A stretch of 62,340 nucleotides of DNA from Vibrio xiamenensis (GCF_900100015.1 NZ_FNDD01000034.1:1-62340), one strand, 5' to 3'. Numbered from the stretch's first letter, positions 19,032 to 28,192 are shown. The notes: generated by a model not told the origin, from the sequence alone. Program-made: numbers and translations.

Positions 19032-20033
19032 ATGGCGATTAAAGTCGGTATTAATGGGTTTGGTCGAATCGGACGTTTAGCTATGCGTGCTGCGTTTGAT
19101 TGGCCGGAAATTGAATTTGTACGCATCAATGATGTTGCTGGTGATGCCAACACTTTGGCGCATCTGTTGGAATTCGATTCCGTGCAGGGGCGCTGGCATC
19201 ATGGCGTGACGGCGCAAGGCGAGCACATTGTTATCAACGGCCATGCAATTCATACTACTCAACAAAAAGATATCAGTGCGGTGGATTGGTCAGATTGCGA
19301 CGTGGTAATTGAAGCGACTGGCGTGCACCGTAAAACCAGTTTCCTTAATCAATACCTTGAGCAAGGCGTGAAACGTGTGGTGGTTTCTGCGCCGGTTAAA
19401 GAGCCGGGTATCGCCAATATCGTGGTTGGGGTGAACGATGAAATTTTTGACCCAGCCGTGCATCGCATCGTAACTGCGGCATCCTGCACCACCAACTGTA
19501 TCGCCCCAGTGGTTAAAGTCATTCACGAAAAATTGGGCATCGAGCAATCTTCGTTTACCACCATTCATGATTTGACCAATACTCAAACGATCTTGGATGC
19601 GCCACATAAAGATTTGCGTCGTGCTCGTGCATGCGGAATGAGCTTGATTCCAACCACAACCGGCTCTGCGACCGCGATTGTCGAAATTTTCCCTGAGCTA
19701 GCAGGCAAAATTAACGGCCATGCGGTACGTGTTCCACTGGCTAACGCTTCGTTAACCGACATCATTTTTGACGTCAAACGCGATACCACTGCGCAAGAAG
19801 TCAATGAACTTTTAAAGCAGGCTTCACAAGGCGAACTAAAAGGCATTCTTGGCTTTGAAGAGCGTCCGTTGGTATCAATTGATTATCGCGGCGACCAGCG
19901 TTCAACCATCGTTGACGCGCTATCAACCATGGTGGTGGGAACGCGTATGGTTAAAATTTATGCTTGGTATGATAACGAAATGGGTTATGCCACGCGCACA
20001 GCAGAGCTAGTGAAGAAGGTGGGATTAGCATGA
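19032..20033 (+). CDS. ArsJ-associated glyceraldehyde-3-phosphate dehydrogenase
   Basis: The 333-aa protein has the Rossmann motif INGFGRIGR and catalytic Cys in AASCTTNC, but the region after it (TIHDLTNTQTILDAPHKDLRRARACGMSLIPTTTG) is of the type found beside arsJ rather than glycolytic GapA. In known systems this enzyme uses arsenate in place of phosphate to make 1-arseno-3-phosphoglycerate, which ArsJ exports. GAGGGAAAC precedes its ATG; its stop overlaps the next gene (ATGA). Confidence 0.93.
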   Translation: MAIKVGINGFGRIGRLAMRAAFDWPEIEFVRINDVAGDANTLAHLLEFDSVQGRWHHGVTAQGEHIVINGHAIHTTQQKDISAVDWSDCDVVIEATGVHRKTSFLNQYLEQGVKRVVVSAPVKEPGIANIVVGVNDEIFDPAVHRIVTAASCTTNCIAPVVKVIHEKLGIEQSSFTTIHDLTNTQTILDAPHKDLRRARACGMSLIPTTTGSATAIVEIFPELAGKINGHAVRVPLANASLTDIIFDVKRDTTAQEVNELLKQASQGELKGILGFEERPLVSIDYRGDQRSTIVDALSTMVVGTRMVKIYAWYDNEMGYATRTAELVKKVGLA

Positions 20034-20530
20034 GCGAATTACATCCAACATGGACATTACCTTTAGAATCAGGCGCTTTGGTATTAATGCCGTGCCCAGG
20101 TACCAAACAAGCCTCGCTTGAAGCTTCAATGACGCAACTGGCGAAGCAGGGCGTAAGCACGATAGTGACTGCAATCAGCGATTGTGAAATGGACGAGAAA
20201 GGCGTTGCCGATCTCGGCGCAGTGGCAAAGCAGCACGGTATTACTTGGTTTCATGCACCCATTGAAGATGATTGCGCGCCGGATGAGGCTTTTTTGGCAA
20301 CTTGGCAGACATTCAACTCTCAATTAAAGCAAGCACTACAAAACGAGCAAAACGTCGCGCTGCACTGTATGGGGGGCTCTGGTCGCACAGGATTGCTCGC
20401 TGCGCACCTACTGCTTGAGCTCGGTTGGTCACTGGATAACATCATCACCGAAGTACAAGCGTTAAGACCCGGTGCGTTTACCAAGCCAGTACAGCTTGAG
20501 TACATCCAAAAGGTTGCCAACCAGGGTTAA
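20030..20530 (+). CDS. CDKN3-like protein phosphatase family protein in the ars operon
   Basis: This 166-aa protein carries the Cys-x5-Arg phosphatase loop HCMGGSGRTG with a likely general-acid Asp in an IEDDCAPDE segment upstream. It belongs to the dual-specificity/CDKN3-like group. It overlaps the GAPDH gene by 4 bp and precedes arsJ, so it is part of the arsenic operon. Its substrate is unknown. By fold it is not the thioredoxin/glutaredoxin-linked arsenate reductase ArsC, although low-molecular-weight PTPase arsenate reductases use a similar loop. Confidence 0.85.
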   Translation: MSELHPTWTLPLESGALVLMPCPGTKQASLEASMTQLAKQGVSTIVTAISDCEMDEKGVADLGAVAKQHGITWFHAPIEDDCAPDEAFLATWQTFNSQLKQALQNEQNVALHCMGGSGRTGLLAAHLLLELGWSLDNIITEVQALRPGAFTKPVQLEYIQKVANQG

Positions 20531-20586
20531 GGGCTTTTGGGCACCCATGATCCAAATGCCTTAAGACCATGTTGAGGGAGTCAAAC

Positions 20587-21804
20587 ATGCTGGCAAATCT
20601 AAGCCATAGTGTGAAGCAATATATGTTGGTGACGTTCAATTATTGGAACTTCACCATCACCGATGGTGCGCTGCGAATGCTGGTGGTGCTGTATTTTCAC
20701 CAGCTTGGTTACAGCGCGCTGGAAGTTGCTTCGCTGTTCTTGTTTTACGAGTTTTTTGGCGTTGTGACCAATTTAATTGGCGGTTGGCTCGGGGCGCGGC
20801 TTGGCCTCAATCGCACCATGAATATTGGCTTGGCGATGCAAGTCGTGGCGCTGCTGATGCTGGCATTGCCGAATGTATGGCTCACCATACCTTGGGTGAT
20901 GGCGGCGCAGGCGTTATCGGGAATCGCCAAAGATCTCAACAAGATGAGCGCTAAGAGTGCAATTAAAACCTTAGTGCCAAGTGGTGAACAAGGACGCCTC
21001 TATCACTGGGTTGCGGTGCTGACAGGTTCAAAAAATGCGTTGAAAGGGCTCGGCTTCTTTATCGGCGGTTTATTGCTGTCGTGGATTGGCTTTCAAGCCG
21101 CAATGCTGGTGATGGCGCTGGTATTGAGCTGCGTGTTTGTTGGCAGTCTGATTAGCCTTGATGGCGATATCGGTAAAGCCAAATCTAAGCCAAAGTTTTC
21201 ACAATTGTTTTCCAAATCCCCGCCGATCAATATTCTGTCGGCGGCACGTATGTGTTTGTTCGGCGCGCGTGATGTCTGGTTTGTGGTGGCACTACCGATT
21301 TATCTCGGCAGTGTTTTTGGTTGGGATTATCTTTGGGTTGGCGGTTTTCTAGCGTGCTGGATCATCGCTTATGGCGTAGTGCAAGGTTTTGCGCCCAAGA
21401 TTACCGGTAAGGCGAGTGGACGAACTCCCGATGGTCATGCAGCGTTCTACTGGGCTGGCTTACTGACCTTGGTGTGCGGCGCGATTGCCTATGCGGTTCA
21501 AATGCAATGGCAACCGCAACTGGTGATTGTGGCCGGATTGATGCTGTTTGGCGCCATCTTCGCGGTGAACTCATCACTGCACTCTTATCTGATTGTCAGC
21601 TATGCCAAAGATGACGGTGTGTCATTGGATGTCGGCTTTTATTATATGGCCAATGCGATGGGGCGCTTGATCGGGACTTTGCTTTCAGGATGGATTTTTC
21701 AGCTTTATGGGCTGGTGGGGTGCTTATGGATTTCGGTGGCGTTGCTGCTTGCGACCACACTGATTTCGCTGAAATTGCCCAAACTCACTCAAGCTGAGGC
21801 TTAA
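20587..21804 (+). CDS. arsJ: ArsJ organoarsenical efflux permease (MFS)
   Basis: This 405-aa major-facilitator protein has about 12 hydrophobic segments. Its N-terminus MLANLSHSVKQYMLVTFNYWNFTITDGALRMLVV is characteristic of ArsJ. GAGGGAG lies 7 bases before ATG 20587, favouring it over 20569. Together with the upstream GAPDH it gives arsenate resistance by exporting 1-arseno-3-phosphoglycerate, which then breaks down outside the cell. It is the last gene of the operon and is followed by a strong terminator. Confidence 0.94.
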   Translation: MLANLSHSVKQYMLVTFNYWNFTITDGALRMLVVLYFHQLGYSALEVASLFLFYEFFGVVTNLIGGWLGARLGLNRTMNIGLAMQVVALLMLALPNVWLTIPWVMAAQALSGIAKDLNKMSAKSAIKTLVPSGEQGRLYHWVAVLTGSKNALKGLGFFIGGLLLSWIGFQAAMLVMALVLSCVFVGSLISLDGDIGKAKSKPKFSQLFSKSPPINILSAARMCLFGARDVWFVVALPIYLGSVFGWDYLWVGGFLACWIIAYGVVQGFAPKITGKASGRTPDGHAAFYWAGLLTLVCGAIAYAVQMQWQPQLVIVAGLMLFGAIFAVNSSLHSYLIVSYAKDDGVSLDVGFYYMANAMGRLIGTLLSGWIFQLYGLVGCLWISVALLLATTLISLKLPKLTQAEA

Positions 21805-21823
21805 TCCAAAGGGTAAAAAAGAT

Positions 21824-21854
21824 AGGCTGACTGCAATGCAGTCAGCCTTTTTAT
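21824..21854 (+). terminator. terminator of the ars operon
   Basis: A 10-bp perfect stem AGGCTGACTG / CAGTCAGCCT with loop CAATG is followed by TTTTTA, 20 bp after the arsJ stop. Confidence 0.92.
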
Positions 21855-22200
21855 TGCTCCTAAAAGTAAGGAAAATGGAGCAACAAATTGGTCAGCAAAA
21901 GTCTCTTCAGTCACGAAAGCGAAAAGGGAAAAACCTTCGTATCAACACAGACTTGCTGGACATTAAGGCGAACCCATCTCACAGAGAAGGGAGCCTTATT
22001 CTAGACCGAATTGGATTCCGGACGGTGTCTCAATTGAGAGAAGTTGAGTGCACTATCATTTAAATGAGCGCAAACTGGACTCAAGATCTTTTCTTCCTTT
22101 GTCGCTGACGATAGCTTGTAAAACAACTTGTTAAAAATTAACAGAGGGGTTTTTGGTGCGTGCTATAGTCGCCGAGAATTTGCAACAAGGATAAGGTGAT
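21855..22200. other. intergenic region before the acyltransferase gene
   Basis: It holds an unconvincing 62-codon frame at 21875-22063 and, near 22167-22175, GCTATAGTC which may be the -10 of the following gene. I recognise nothing else here. Confidence 0.4.
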
Positions 22201-23214
22201 ATGAGAGAAAGGGTGCTGTTTTTTGACTTGTTACGCTGCGTGGCGGCCGTTGCGGTGATTGCCATTCACGTTCTCGCACCTTATCGAGATGGCTTGGGCG
22301 TTATTCCATTCGACCACTGGGTGACTGCGGTGAGCGTCAACAGTGTCACGCGCTGGGCGGTGCCAGTGTTTATTCTGATCTCGGGCGCGTTGATGCTCAG
22401 TGATGACAGGCCATTCAACGCCTCTTACTATGTTCGGCGCAGGCTTGGGAAAGTGTTGATCCCGTTCTTAGTGTGGTCGCTGTTTTATGCTTATTTGTCG
22501 GGCTGGACAGCGCAGGGCTATGACCCAGAAGTGAGTAAAGAGGTGCTAAAGCATAGCCCTGAGCATGCGACCTATTACCACCTCGGTTTCTTCTACTACT
22601 TTATTCCTCTCTATTTCGTGGTGCCGTTTTTGCAGTTAATGGTTCAGCGCCTCGACACTTCGGCGATTGTCGCATTCACGGCCGTGTGGTTGGTGACAAC
22701 TGCCTGTTACCTATTTCGTATTGACGGGCCATGGAGCCACGAATTGTGGCTGTATACGGGCTACTTAACGCTTGGCTATCTTTTGTATAAAAAGGTGCCG
22801 CTTAAAGGTTGGATCATTACCACTTTCATTTTGTTAGGTTCTGCAGCGCTGGTGTGGACCGTATTTATGGTGGTGATGAACAGCATAGAAGCCGATCATT
22901 ATACCGTTGGACGTTGGCTCTCTTACAAAACCATTAACGTGGTGCTGGCCGCCAGCATGATCTTTATGTGCTGTAAACATGTTGGTAATGTTTTTTCTGA
23001 GCGTACCCAGCGCATTATCAGCTTTATCAGCAAACACAGTTTAGGTATCTACCTACTGCATCCGATTTTCCTCTGGCCAATGAAAGCTTATGGTTGGTAT
23101 CAGGGACATCCGGTATGGGTAATCCCATTGTGGGTGGTTTTAAGTGGCGCTGGAGCACTGTGTGTCAGCTGGCTGGTGAGCCGCAGTACCAAAACAAGTT
23201 GGTTGTTGCCTTAA
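22201..23214 (+). CDS. acyltransferase family 3 membrane protein (WecH-like)
   Basis: The 337-aa polytopic protein has around ten membrane segments. Its N-terminus RERVLFFDLLRCVAAVAVIAIHVLAP carries the catalytic-type His of acyltransferase-3 proteins, and WAVPVFILISGALML and a C-terminal SLGIYLLHPIF segment are also typical. Such proteins O-acetylate sugars of envelope polysaccharides, as E. coli WecH does for enterobacterial common antigen. The acceptor here is unknown. AAGGATAAGGTGAT precedes the ATG. It overlaps the end of the DUF2500 gene by 4 bp on the other strand. Confidence 0.88.
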   Translation: MRERVLFFDLLRCVAAVAVIAIHVLAPYRDGLGVIPFDHWVTAVSVNSVTRWAVPVFILISGALMLSDDRPFNASYYVRRRLGKVLIPFLVWSLFYAYLSGWTAQGYDPEVSKEVLKHSPEHATYYHLGFFYYFIPLYFVVPFLQLMVQRLDTSAIVAFTAVWLVTTACYLFRIDGPWSHELWLYTGYLTLGYLLYKKVPLKGWIITTFILLGSAALVWTVFMVVMNSIEADHYTVGRWLSYKTINVVLAASMIFMCCKHVGNVFSERTQRIISFISKHSLGIYLLHPIFLWPMKAYGWYQGHPVWVIPLWVVLSGAGALCVSWLVSRSTKTSWLLP

Positions 23215-23549
23215 CGCTTTAAAGCAAAATGTACGAATTTATCGCCGCGATAAGTCAAAACGCCTCTATCGCCTGGGTTTAGGGCCTGAAAATAGTGAAT
23301 ACCGACTTGGAATTCACGTTTGGGCCCAAACTGACCTTTCTTAACCCAAATCCAATATTCCTGCTGTTCATTTTGGCATGTCGAATCGATGGCTTGCTTA
23401 TCCAGTATCGTAATGTCAGCGGTTTTTTCGACCGCGTTACGCCCTTGTTGATGTTGCTGATATAGACGGCTACAGGCCCATGCAGCCAAGGCGATTAGCA
23501 TCGCGATCGCCAAATAAATCGATAATGGCATGGTAGTAGACAGTGACAT
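23211..23549 (-). CDS. DUF2500 family protein (YhhM-like)
   Basis: This 112-aa protein has one N-terminal membrane segment (about 9-28) and a soluble domain ending GDRGVLTYRGDKFVHFALKR, which resembles the DUF2500 C-terminal pattern. AGGAGG lies 6 bases before the ATG, a strong start. In E. coli yhhM is next to yhhN (lysoplasmalogenase), and a YhhN gene lies 1.6 kb away here. Function unknown. Confidence 0.82.
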   Translation of the reverse strand: MSLSTTMPLSIYLAIAMLIALAAWACSRLYQQHQQGRNAVEKTADITILDKQAIDSTCQNEQQEYWIWVKKGQFGPKREFQVGIHYFQALNPGDRGVLTYRGDKFVHFALKR

Positions 23550-23806
23550 AGCAACCTCCTTAGTGAGTCGCTATTGTATGTTTTTCCTCAGTTTATTCCG
23601 TTAGCTGTCCAGTGCTTTGCGAGTGATATCTGGTTCAAGCGTCAAACTTCGAGTCATGTCACTTGTTTGTTGATGCAGAGAGTGTGACCTCTATCTTAGT
23701 GGTTGATTAATTTGCATAAATTGACTTGTCAGTCGGAATTAAATCGGGGTAGATATAGAGGAATCCACCAACAGCCCCTAGACTAACAATGGGATGGAGG
23801 AAAGCT

Positions 23807-24172
23807 ATGTCTGATATTGAAAAAGTGGTATTGAGGACGCGTAAACTTGAAAACTTACTCAGAGTTCAATATCACGCCCAAGGTCGAGGGCTTCACCAGC
23901 TCATCACCAGTTGCGAAGAGCGCCTACCTCACGATGTGATCGCTAAGCTACGTTTCATTGCGACAATCCGCAACAAAACCGTACATGAAGATAATTACAA
24001 GCTCGATGATCGCCGCGCCTTTATACAGGCTTGCGATGAATGTGAAAAAGAGCTTACGCCGAGAAGTGGACGATTTATTTGGCGCGTTGCCGTGTCTTTA
24101 ATGGTGTTGAGTACACTCGCAGCATTGGCTTTTTACTACGTCCATTGGGACATGTTAGCGGAACATTTCTAA
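23807..24172 (+). CDS. DUF4145-like small protein with C-terminal membrane anchor
   Basis: From ATG 23807 (GGAGGAAAGCT upstream) the product is 121 aa. An N-terminal helical domain contains LRFIATIRNKTVHEDNYKLDDRRAFIQACDECEKEL, a pattern like DUF4145/HEPN-type proteins (RNKTVHE resembles an R-x4-6-H motif: R-N-K-T-V-H). A single membrane helix lies at about 98-116. I do not recognise a specific function; RNase activity would be speculation. Confidence 0.75.
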   Translation: MSDIEKVVLRTRKLENLLRVQYHAQGRGLHQLITSCEERLPHDVIAKLRFIATIRNKTVHEDNYKLDDRRAFIQACDECEKELTPRSGRFIWRVAVSLMVLSTLAALAFYYVHWDMLAEHF

Positions 24173-24252
24173 TACGATGAAGGCGAGTTACAGCTGAATG
24201 AGCTTCGCGTTGGCTTGAAGTATTGAGCGCTGGGGGCACAAAAGTAATAAAT

Positions 24253-24279
24253 AAAAAGGGACGCAGTGCGTCCCTTTTT
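24253..24279. terminator. bidirectional terminator between convergent genes
   Basis: The stem AAAAAGGGACGC / GCGTCCCTTTTT has a 3-base loop. It can stop both the 121-aa protein gene and the small membrane protein gene on the opposite strand. Confidence 0.9.
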
Positions 24280-24296
24280 ATTTATTGTTTTTTTGA

Positions 24297-24377
24297 CTAG
24301 TACATCAACGGCAGTGTCATCAAACCGACTACTACTGCGATCATTACAAGTCCTTGTTTTTGTGAAGATGTAATCAT
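24297..24377 (-). CDS. 26-residue putative small membrane protein
   Basis: This ORF has a good ribosome binding site (AGGAGCAGTGTT before ATG). It encodes a polar N-terminus (MITSSQKQG) and one hydrophobic helix (LVMIAVVVGLMTLPLMY). It sits directly against a terminator in the matching orientation, which argues for a real transcript. It resembles in size and layout bacterial single-helix micropeptides such as YnhF, but I cannot assign a family. Confidence 0.6.
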   Translation of the reverse strand: MITSSQKQGLVMIAVVVGLMTLPLMY

Positions 24378-25149
24378 AACACTGCTCCTATATTGGTGAT
24401 GTTCAACTTCATGCTTTTTAGACTATCAGGTTTATTGGTCTTTGATCAAGCATTATTTTTGAACGACTTAAAAGTCTTACTTTAAATTGGCAAAACAGCC
24501 TATTTTTAGGTGTTTAAACATGGACATTTGCAGTGTTTATATATTGTTCTTAATGGTTTTATTATGCTCGATATTGTTTTAAGTTATTGAATTTATTTTA
24601 ATTTATTTTGTTTTAAAAAGTATACAAAAGAAGTTTGTTGTTTTTATGGGGGTCAATGGTGGTTGGTGTCAGTTTTTCTGCTTATTTTCAATTTTATTGG
24701 TGACGATAAAAGATTTTTTACGTCGTATGGCTGGTCGTATAAGCGCTGAAGGTTTTTTTTCTTCATCAAGGGTGCTACCAGAGTGTTTATTTATCATCGA
24801 CATGGAAGTCCGGTTTTATGTGGATAAATTTAAGTAAATTATTGATTTTATATGTTTTAAATATCTAATTTTGACTTTTAATATTAAAAAGCAAACGGTT
24901 GCTTTGTTTTTTGATATTGCATTTTGTTGGTGTTTTCATGCAGAGAGCTACGTGGCTTTGGATTTTCGGGCTCTACACAAACAGCGAAATAAAAAGGCAT
25001 TGATTTAGATTAAAAGTCTCTATAACCCTTGCGCGAGAAGTGTTTTATAGGATAAATAACCCTAATCAAGATCGAAGTTTTCATGTCGTCTGCTGGACTT
25101 ATCATTCGGTGCGCCTAAACTGGCGGCGGAAATAACAAGAGGTGTTTGC
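24378..25149. other. A/T-rich gene-poor region with a terminator-like hairpin
   Basis: These 772 bases are unusually A/T-rich and hold no convincing protein gene. A hairpin AAAGCAA-ACGG-TTGCTTT at 24888-24905 followed by GTTTTTT looks like an intrinsic terminator without an assigned gene, so a small RNA on the plus strand is possible. The promoter of the small membrane protein and that of the YhhN gene must also lie here. Confidence 0.45.
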
Positions 25150-25773
25150 ATGTGGAGCTGGCTGTCCGTCGCGCTTTCTGGTTTTATTAGCATTTCGGCT
25201 AATGAGCGTAATCAAAAAATTCAGGCTGCTGTATTTCACGCGTTGAGCTTAATTTTGCTGATCGTTATGTTAGTTCATCGTCCAGAGTCACAAATGACGT
25301 CTGGCGTATGGATTGCTGTTGGTCTGATTATCTCGATGGTTGCCGACACCCTGTATTTGTTTAAACGTCATCTGCGCCTCACATTTGTGGCTTTTCTTCT
25401 CGCCCAGCTCAGCTATAGCAAGTCGTTCTGGCTGCTGTTGTCTGGCGATATTGTGTGGTGGGTGCCCTCTATGTTACTGGCTGGTGGTATTGTGGCGTTC
25501 TTCCTGTTCCTCCCTTTGATCGACCGTTTAATTTTCCCTGTCGCAATTATGGGCATGATGCTGTTGCAGCTTAACTGGGCAGCTGGGCAAGTGTGGTTAC
25601 TCACACCGACTTGCGCCAATGCGCTCGGTATGGCGGGCACCATAGTATTAGCGTTGTCGGCGGCTCTGCTTGCAATTTACGATCACAAGCGCTCATTCCG
25701 TGGCGGACGATATTGGATCTCAGGCAGTTATTTGTTGGCGCATTCTCTTATTACGGCATCAGTGCTTATCTAG
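25150..25773 (+). CDS. lysoplasmalogenase, YhhN/TMEM86 family
   Basis: The 207-aa polytopic protein has about eight hydrophobic segments. IAVGLIISMVADTLYLF carries the Gly and Asp conserved in YhhN/TMEM86 proteins, and a second conserved Asp region lies toward the C-terminus. TMEM86 enzymes hydrolyse the vinyl-ether bond of lysoplasmalogens; the bacterial substrate is less clear. AAGAGGTG precedes the ATG. Confidence 0.85.
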   Translation: MWSWLSVALSGFISISANERNQKIQAAVFHALSLILLIVMLVHRPESQMTSGVWIAVGLIISMVADTLYLFKRHLRLTFVAFLLAQLSYSKSFWLLLSGDIVWWVPSMLLAGGIVAFFLFLPLIDRLIFPVAIMGMMLLQLNWAAGQVWLLTPTCANALGMAGTIVLALSAALLAIYDHKRSFRGGRYWISGSYLLAHSLITASVLI

Positions 25774-25851
25774 CATCAAAGTTTCTACGCTGAGAGTGGC
25801 GTATGCTGAGTAGCTCGATTCACCCATATCAGCAAACGCAGCGAGGAACGT

Positions 25852-26106
25852 ATGTCTGAACAAATTCACGCCCACAAAATTCTTAACTTGCTTAAGGCCA
25901 CACCCATGGCGGAACTCGAATTACGCCAATTCATCACTGAGCAATATGGTCTTGATGCCCGTTTTCGAACCTGCAAACTGCAAGGCTTTGACTTTGATAG
26001 CTTGTTTGATTTTTTTAAAGAAAATCAGAAGATTATTGAAGTCGAAAACAAATGGACCATGAACCAAGCGAAAGTGTGTGACCATGACCATGACCATGAG
26101 CACTAA
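25852..26106 (+). CDS. YecH family metal-binding protein
   Basis: This 84-aa protein (SEQIHAHKILNLLKATPMAELELRQFITEQYGLDARFRTC) matches the DUF2492/YecH family. It ends in a His/Asp-rich tail (CDHDHDHEH) that suggests divalent-metal binding. GAGGAACGT precedes the ATG. Cellular role unknown. Confidence 0.88.
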   Translation: MSEQIHAHKILNLLKATPMAELELRQFITEQYGLDARFRTCKLQGFDFDSLFDFFKENQKIIEVENKWTMNQAKVCDHDHDHEH

Positions 26107-26456
26107 GCCGTTTCCTGCCTAGTCGCCATTGAGCTGGTGCGAAGTTGAGCGTTGGTGATGTGTTCGCGACGTGAAAGTTTCGCAGTTGTCTGGCTCTGTT
26201 GGTGCTTTAGTCATTTCCTAACATGTCATTTGAGCCATTTAAAAATCCCTTCTTATCAGTTATTTAAATATTTTTGAATCCACCTATCACTCATTAGTTG
26301 AATCGTGTTCTATTCTATGGTCTTGTGTATCCCCCGCGATAAGGAACACGGCGGCGTCTCAATCGGTTTGGTTTATAACCGTCATCATTTAGGCGAGATA
26401 AGGAATATCTACTGTGACAACCTGTAAAGTGATTGCCTGTGGAGGCCTTTTTAGCT
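26107..26456. other. intergenic region before marC-like gene
   Basis: It is 350 bases with an A/T-rich middle part (26225-26300). No RNA gene, operator or small ORF with a supporting ribosome binding site was seen. Confidence 0.4.
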
Positions 26457-27044
26457 ATGGAAATCTTTTCTGCCGCGACCATGTTGTTTTTGATCATGGA
26501 CCCGCTTGGCAATTTGCCGATTGTTTTATCGATCTTAAAGCATTTAGATCCCAAGCGGCGTCGTAAAGTCTTAATCCGCGAACTTCTATGTGCATTAGCG
26601 ATTTTGCTGATGTTCTTATATGCTGGACAAAGCATCCTTAATTTCTTACATGTGCAACCTGAAACGTTAAGTATTTCGGGTGGCGTGATCCTGTTTATCA
26701 TTGCGATAAAAATGATATTTCCAAGCGCAGGAAGCATCACAGGATTGGCGGCGGGTGAAGAGCCGTTTATCGTGCCTCTAGCCATCCCGATGATCGCCGG
26801 ACCTTCGGTGATTGCTGCGCTGCTACTGCTATCGAACCAATACCCTGACCGCATGTTAGAGCTTTCAGCATCGGTGTTATTAGCCTGGTTTGGCACCTTC
26901 GTTATTTTGATGTTCTACGGCTTTTTCCATCGTATTTTGGGCGAACGTGGCCTGAAGGCAATTGAGCGTTTAATGGGCTTGTTATTGGTGATGATCTCCA
27001 CCCAGATGTTCCTTGACGGGGTGAAAAGCTATATGGCGGGTTGA
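26457..27044 (+). CDS. MarC/YhgN family inner-membrane protein
   Basis: From ATG 26457 the product is 195 aa and starts MEIFSAATMLFLIMDPLGNLPIVLSILK, closely matching the YhgN branch of the MarC family; GEEPFIVPLAIPMIAGPSVI is also diagnostic. About six membrane segments are present. Despite the name, MarC proteins have no proven role in multiple antibiotic resistance. An upstream in-frame TTG start is less likely. Confidence 0.9.
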   Translation: MEIFSAATMLFLIMDPLGNLPIVLSILKHLDPKRRRKVLIRELLCALAILLMFLYAGQSILNFLHVQPETLSISGGVILFIIAIKMIFPSAGSITGLAAGEEPFIVPLAIPMIAGPSVIAALLLLSNQYPDRMLELSASVLLAWFGTFVILMFYGFFHRILGERGLKAIERLMGLLLVMISTQMFLDGVKSYMAG

Positions 27045-27076
27045 TCGTTTTTTATTCAGTGGTGTAGGCTGTAAGA

Positions 27077-28192
27077 ATGAAACTACACCCTGAATATTAC
27101 TTCGCAACTTATCCGTTGATTGCGACGCTATCCTTAATTGCGATAGCGTTTTTTGTCGGCATGATGTTTCGTTTTGTCCTGTCTGGCGTGTTGAAATTCA
27201 ATGCCCGACGTGGCGATCGTTTCCTGTTTGAATCCCTGCAAAAGCACCTTAAAGGCAGTATTCTACTGTTTATCCCCTGTATCATTCTTCACGCCTGCGC
27301 GGGCTGGTTGGTACTTTCGGCCGACAAAATTGCCCTGATTCGGCAAATTCTGCAGATTTTGATTGTGGTATCGATATCGCTGATTGTGATTCGCCTCACC
27401 CATGTGGTCGAGGACGTGCTGTTCAAACGCTATGATATTTCGATGGCGGATAACCTCAAAGCCCGTAAAGCGCGCACCCAAATCATGTACGTGAAAAAAA
27501 TCGCCATTGTCGTGATTGTGGTGATCGCCTCGGCGATGATTTTGCTGAGCTTCGATAGCGTTCGCCAATATGGCACCACCATTCTCACCGGTGCCGGGGT
27601 TGCTGGTATTATCATCGGTTTTGCGTTGCAAAAAACCTTGTCGAATTTATTTGCAGGTATTCAGATAGCGTTTACTCAGCCAATCAAAATCGACGATGCG
27701 GTGGTGGTGGAAGGTGAGTGGGGCTGGATTGAAGAGATCAATCTTACTTACGTGGTAGTGCGCATTTGGGATATGCGCAGATTGATTCTACCAATCACTT
27801 ATTTCACCGAGAACTCGTTTCAGAACTGGACTCGTTCTACCGCGCAGATTTTGGGCTCAGTATTTCTCTACACCGATTACACCATGCCGCTTGAACCGCT
27901 GCGCCGCCATTTCGACCATATCCTTGAACAAACTGACATGTGGGATGGTGAAGCAAAAGCCTTTCAAGTCAGTGATTGCAGTGACCATACCATGACGATT
28001 CGTTTGCTGATGACAGCAAAAAACTCGCCAGTTGCGTGGGATCTGCGCTGTTACGTCCGTGAAGAGATGATTCGCTTTGTGCAGCACAACTATCCACATT
28101 GTCTGCCCAAAACGCGCGCTGAGCTTAGTCGCGATGGCGAGCAAGCTGATCCAATGGAAACGCTTGGCCCGAGCGCCAATCGCGAGGCATAA
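27077..28192 (+). CDS. MscS-family mechanosensitive channel
   Basis: The 371-aa protein has four N-terminal hydrophobic segments followed by the pore-lining helix and beta domain: TTILTGAGVAGIIIGFALQKTLSNLFAGIQIAFTQPIKIDDAVVVEGEWGWIEEINLTYVVVRIWDMRRLILP is the MscS signature. The extra N-terminal helices distinguish it from minimal MscS. It probably releases solutes on hypo-osmotic shock. It lies 32 bp after the MarC-like gene and ends at a terminator. Confidence 0.92.
   Translation: MKLHPEYYFATYPLIATLSLIAIAFFVGMMFRFVLSGVLKFNARRGDRFLFESLQKHLKGSILLFIPCIILHACAGWLVLSADKIALIRQILQILIVVSISLIVIRLTHVVEDVLFKRYDISMADNLKARKARTQIMYVKKIAIVVIVVIASAMILLSFDSVRQYGTTILTGAGVAGIIIGFALQKTLSNLFAGIQIAFTQPIKIDDAVVVEGEWGWIEEINLTYVVVRIWDMRRLILPITYFTENSFQNWTRSTAQILGSVFLYTDYTMPLEPLRRHFDHILEQTDMWDGEAKAFQVSDCSDHTMTIRLLMTAKNSPVAWDLRCYVREEMIRFVQHNYPHCLPKTRAELSRDGEQADPMETLGPSANREA

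Noticed and set aside
21875..22063. 62-codon frame downstream of the ars terminator
   Set aside because: Ribosome binding site is too close to the ATG, the product resembles nothing I recognise, and it is as likely to be chance.
24646..24837. 63-codon frame in the A/T-rich gap
   Set aside because: No ribosome binding site, unusual composition and no family resemblance.
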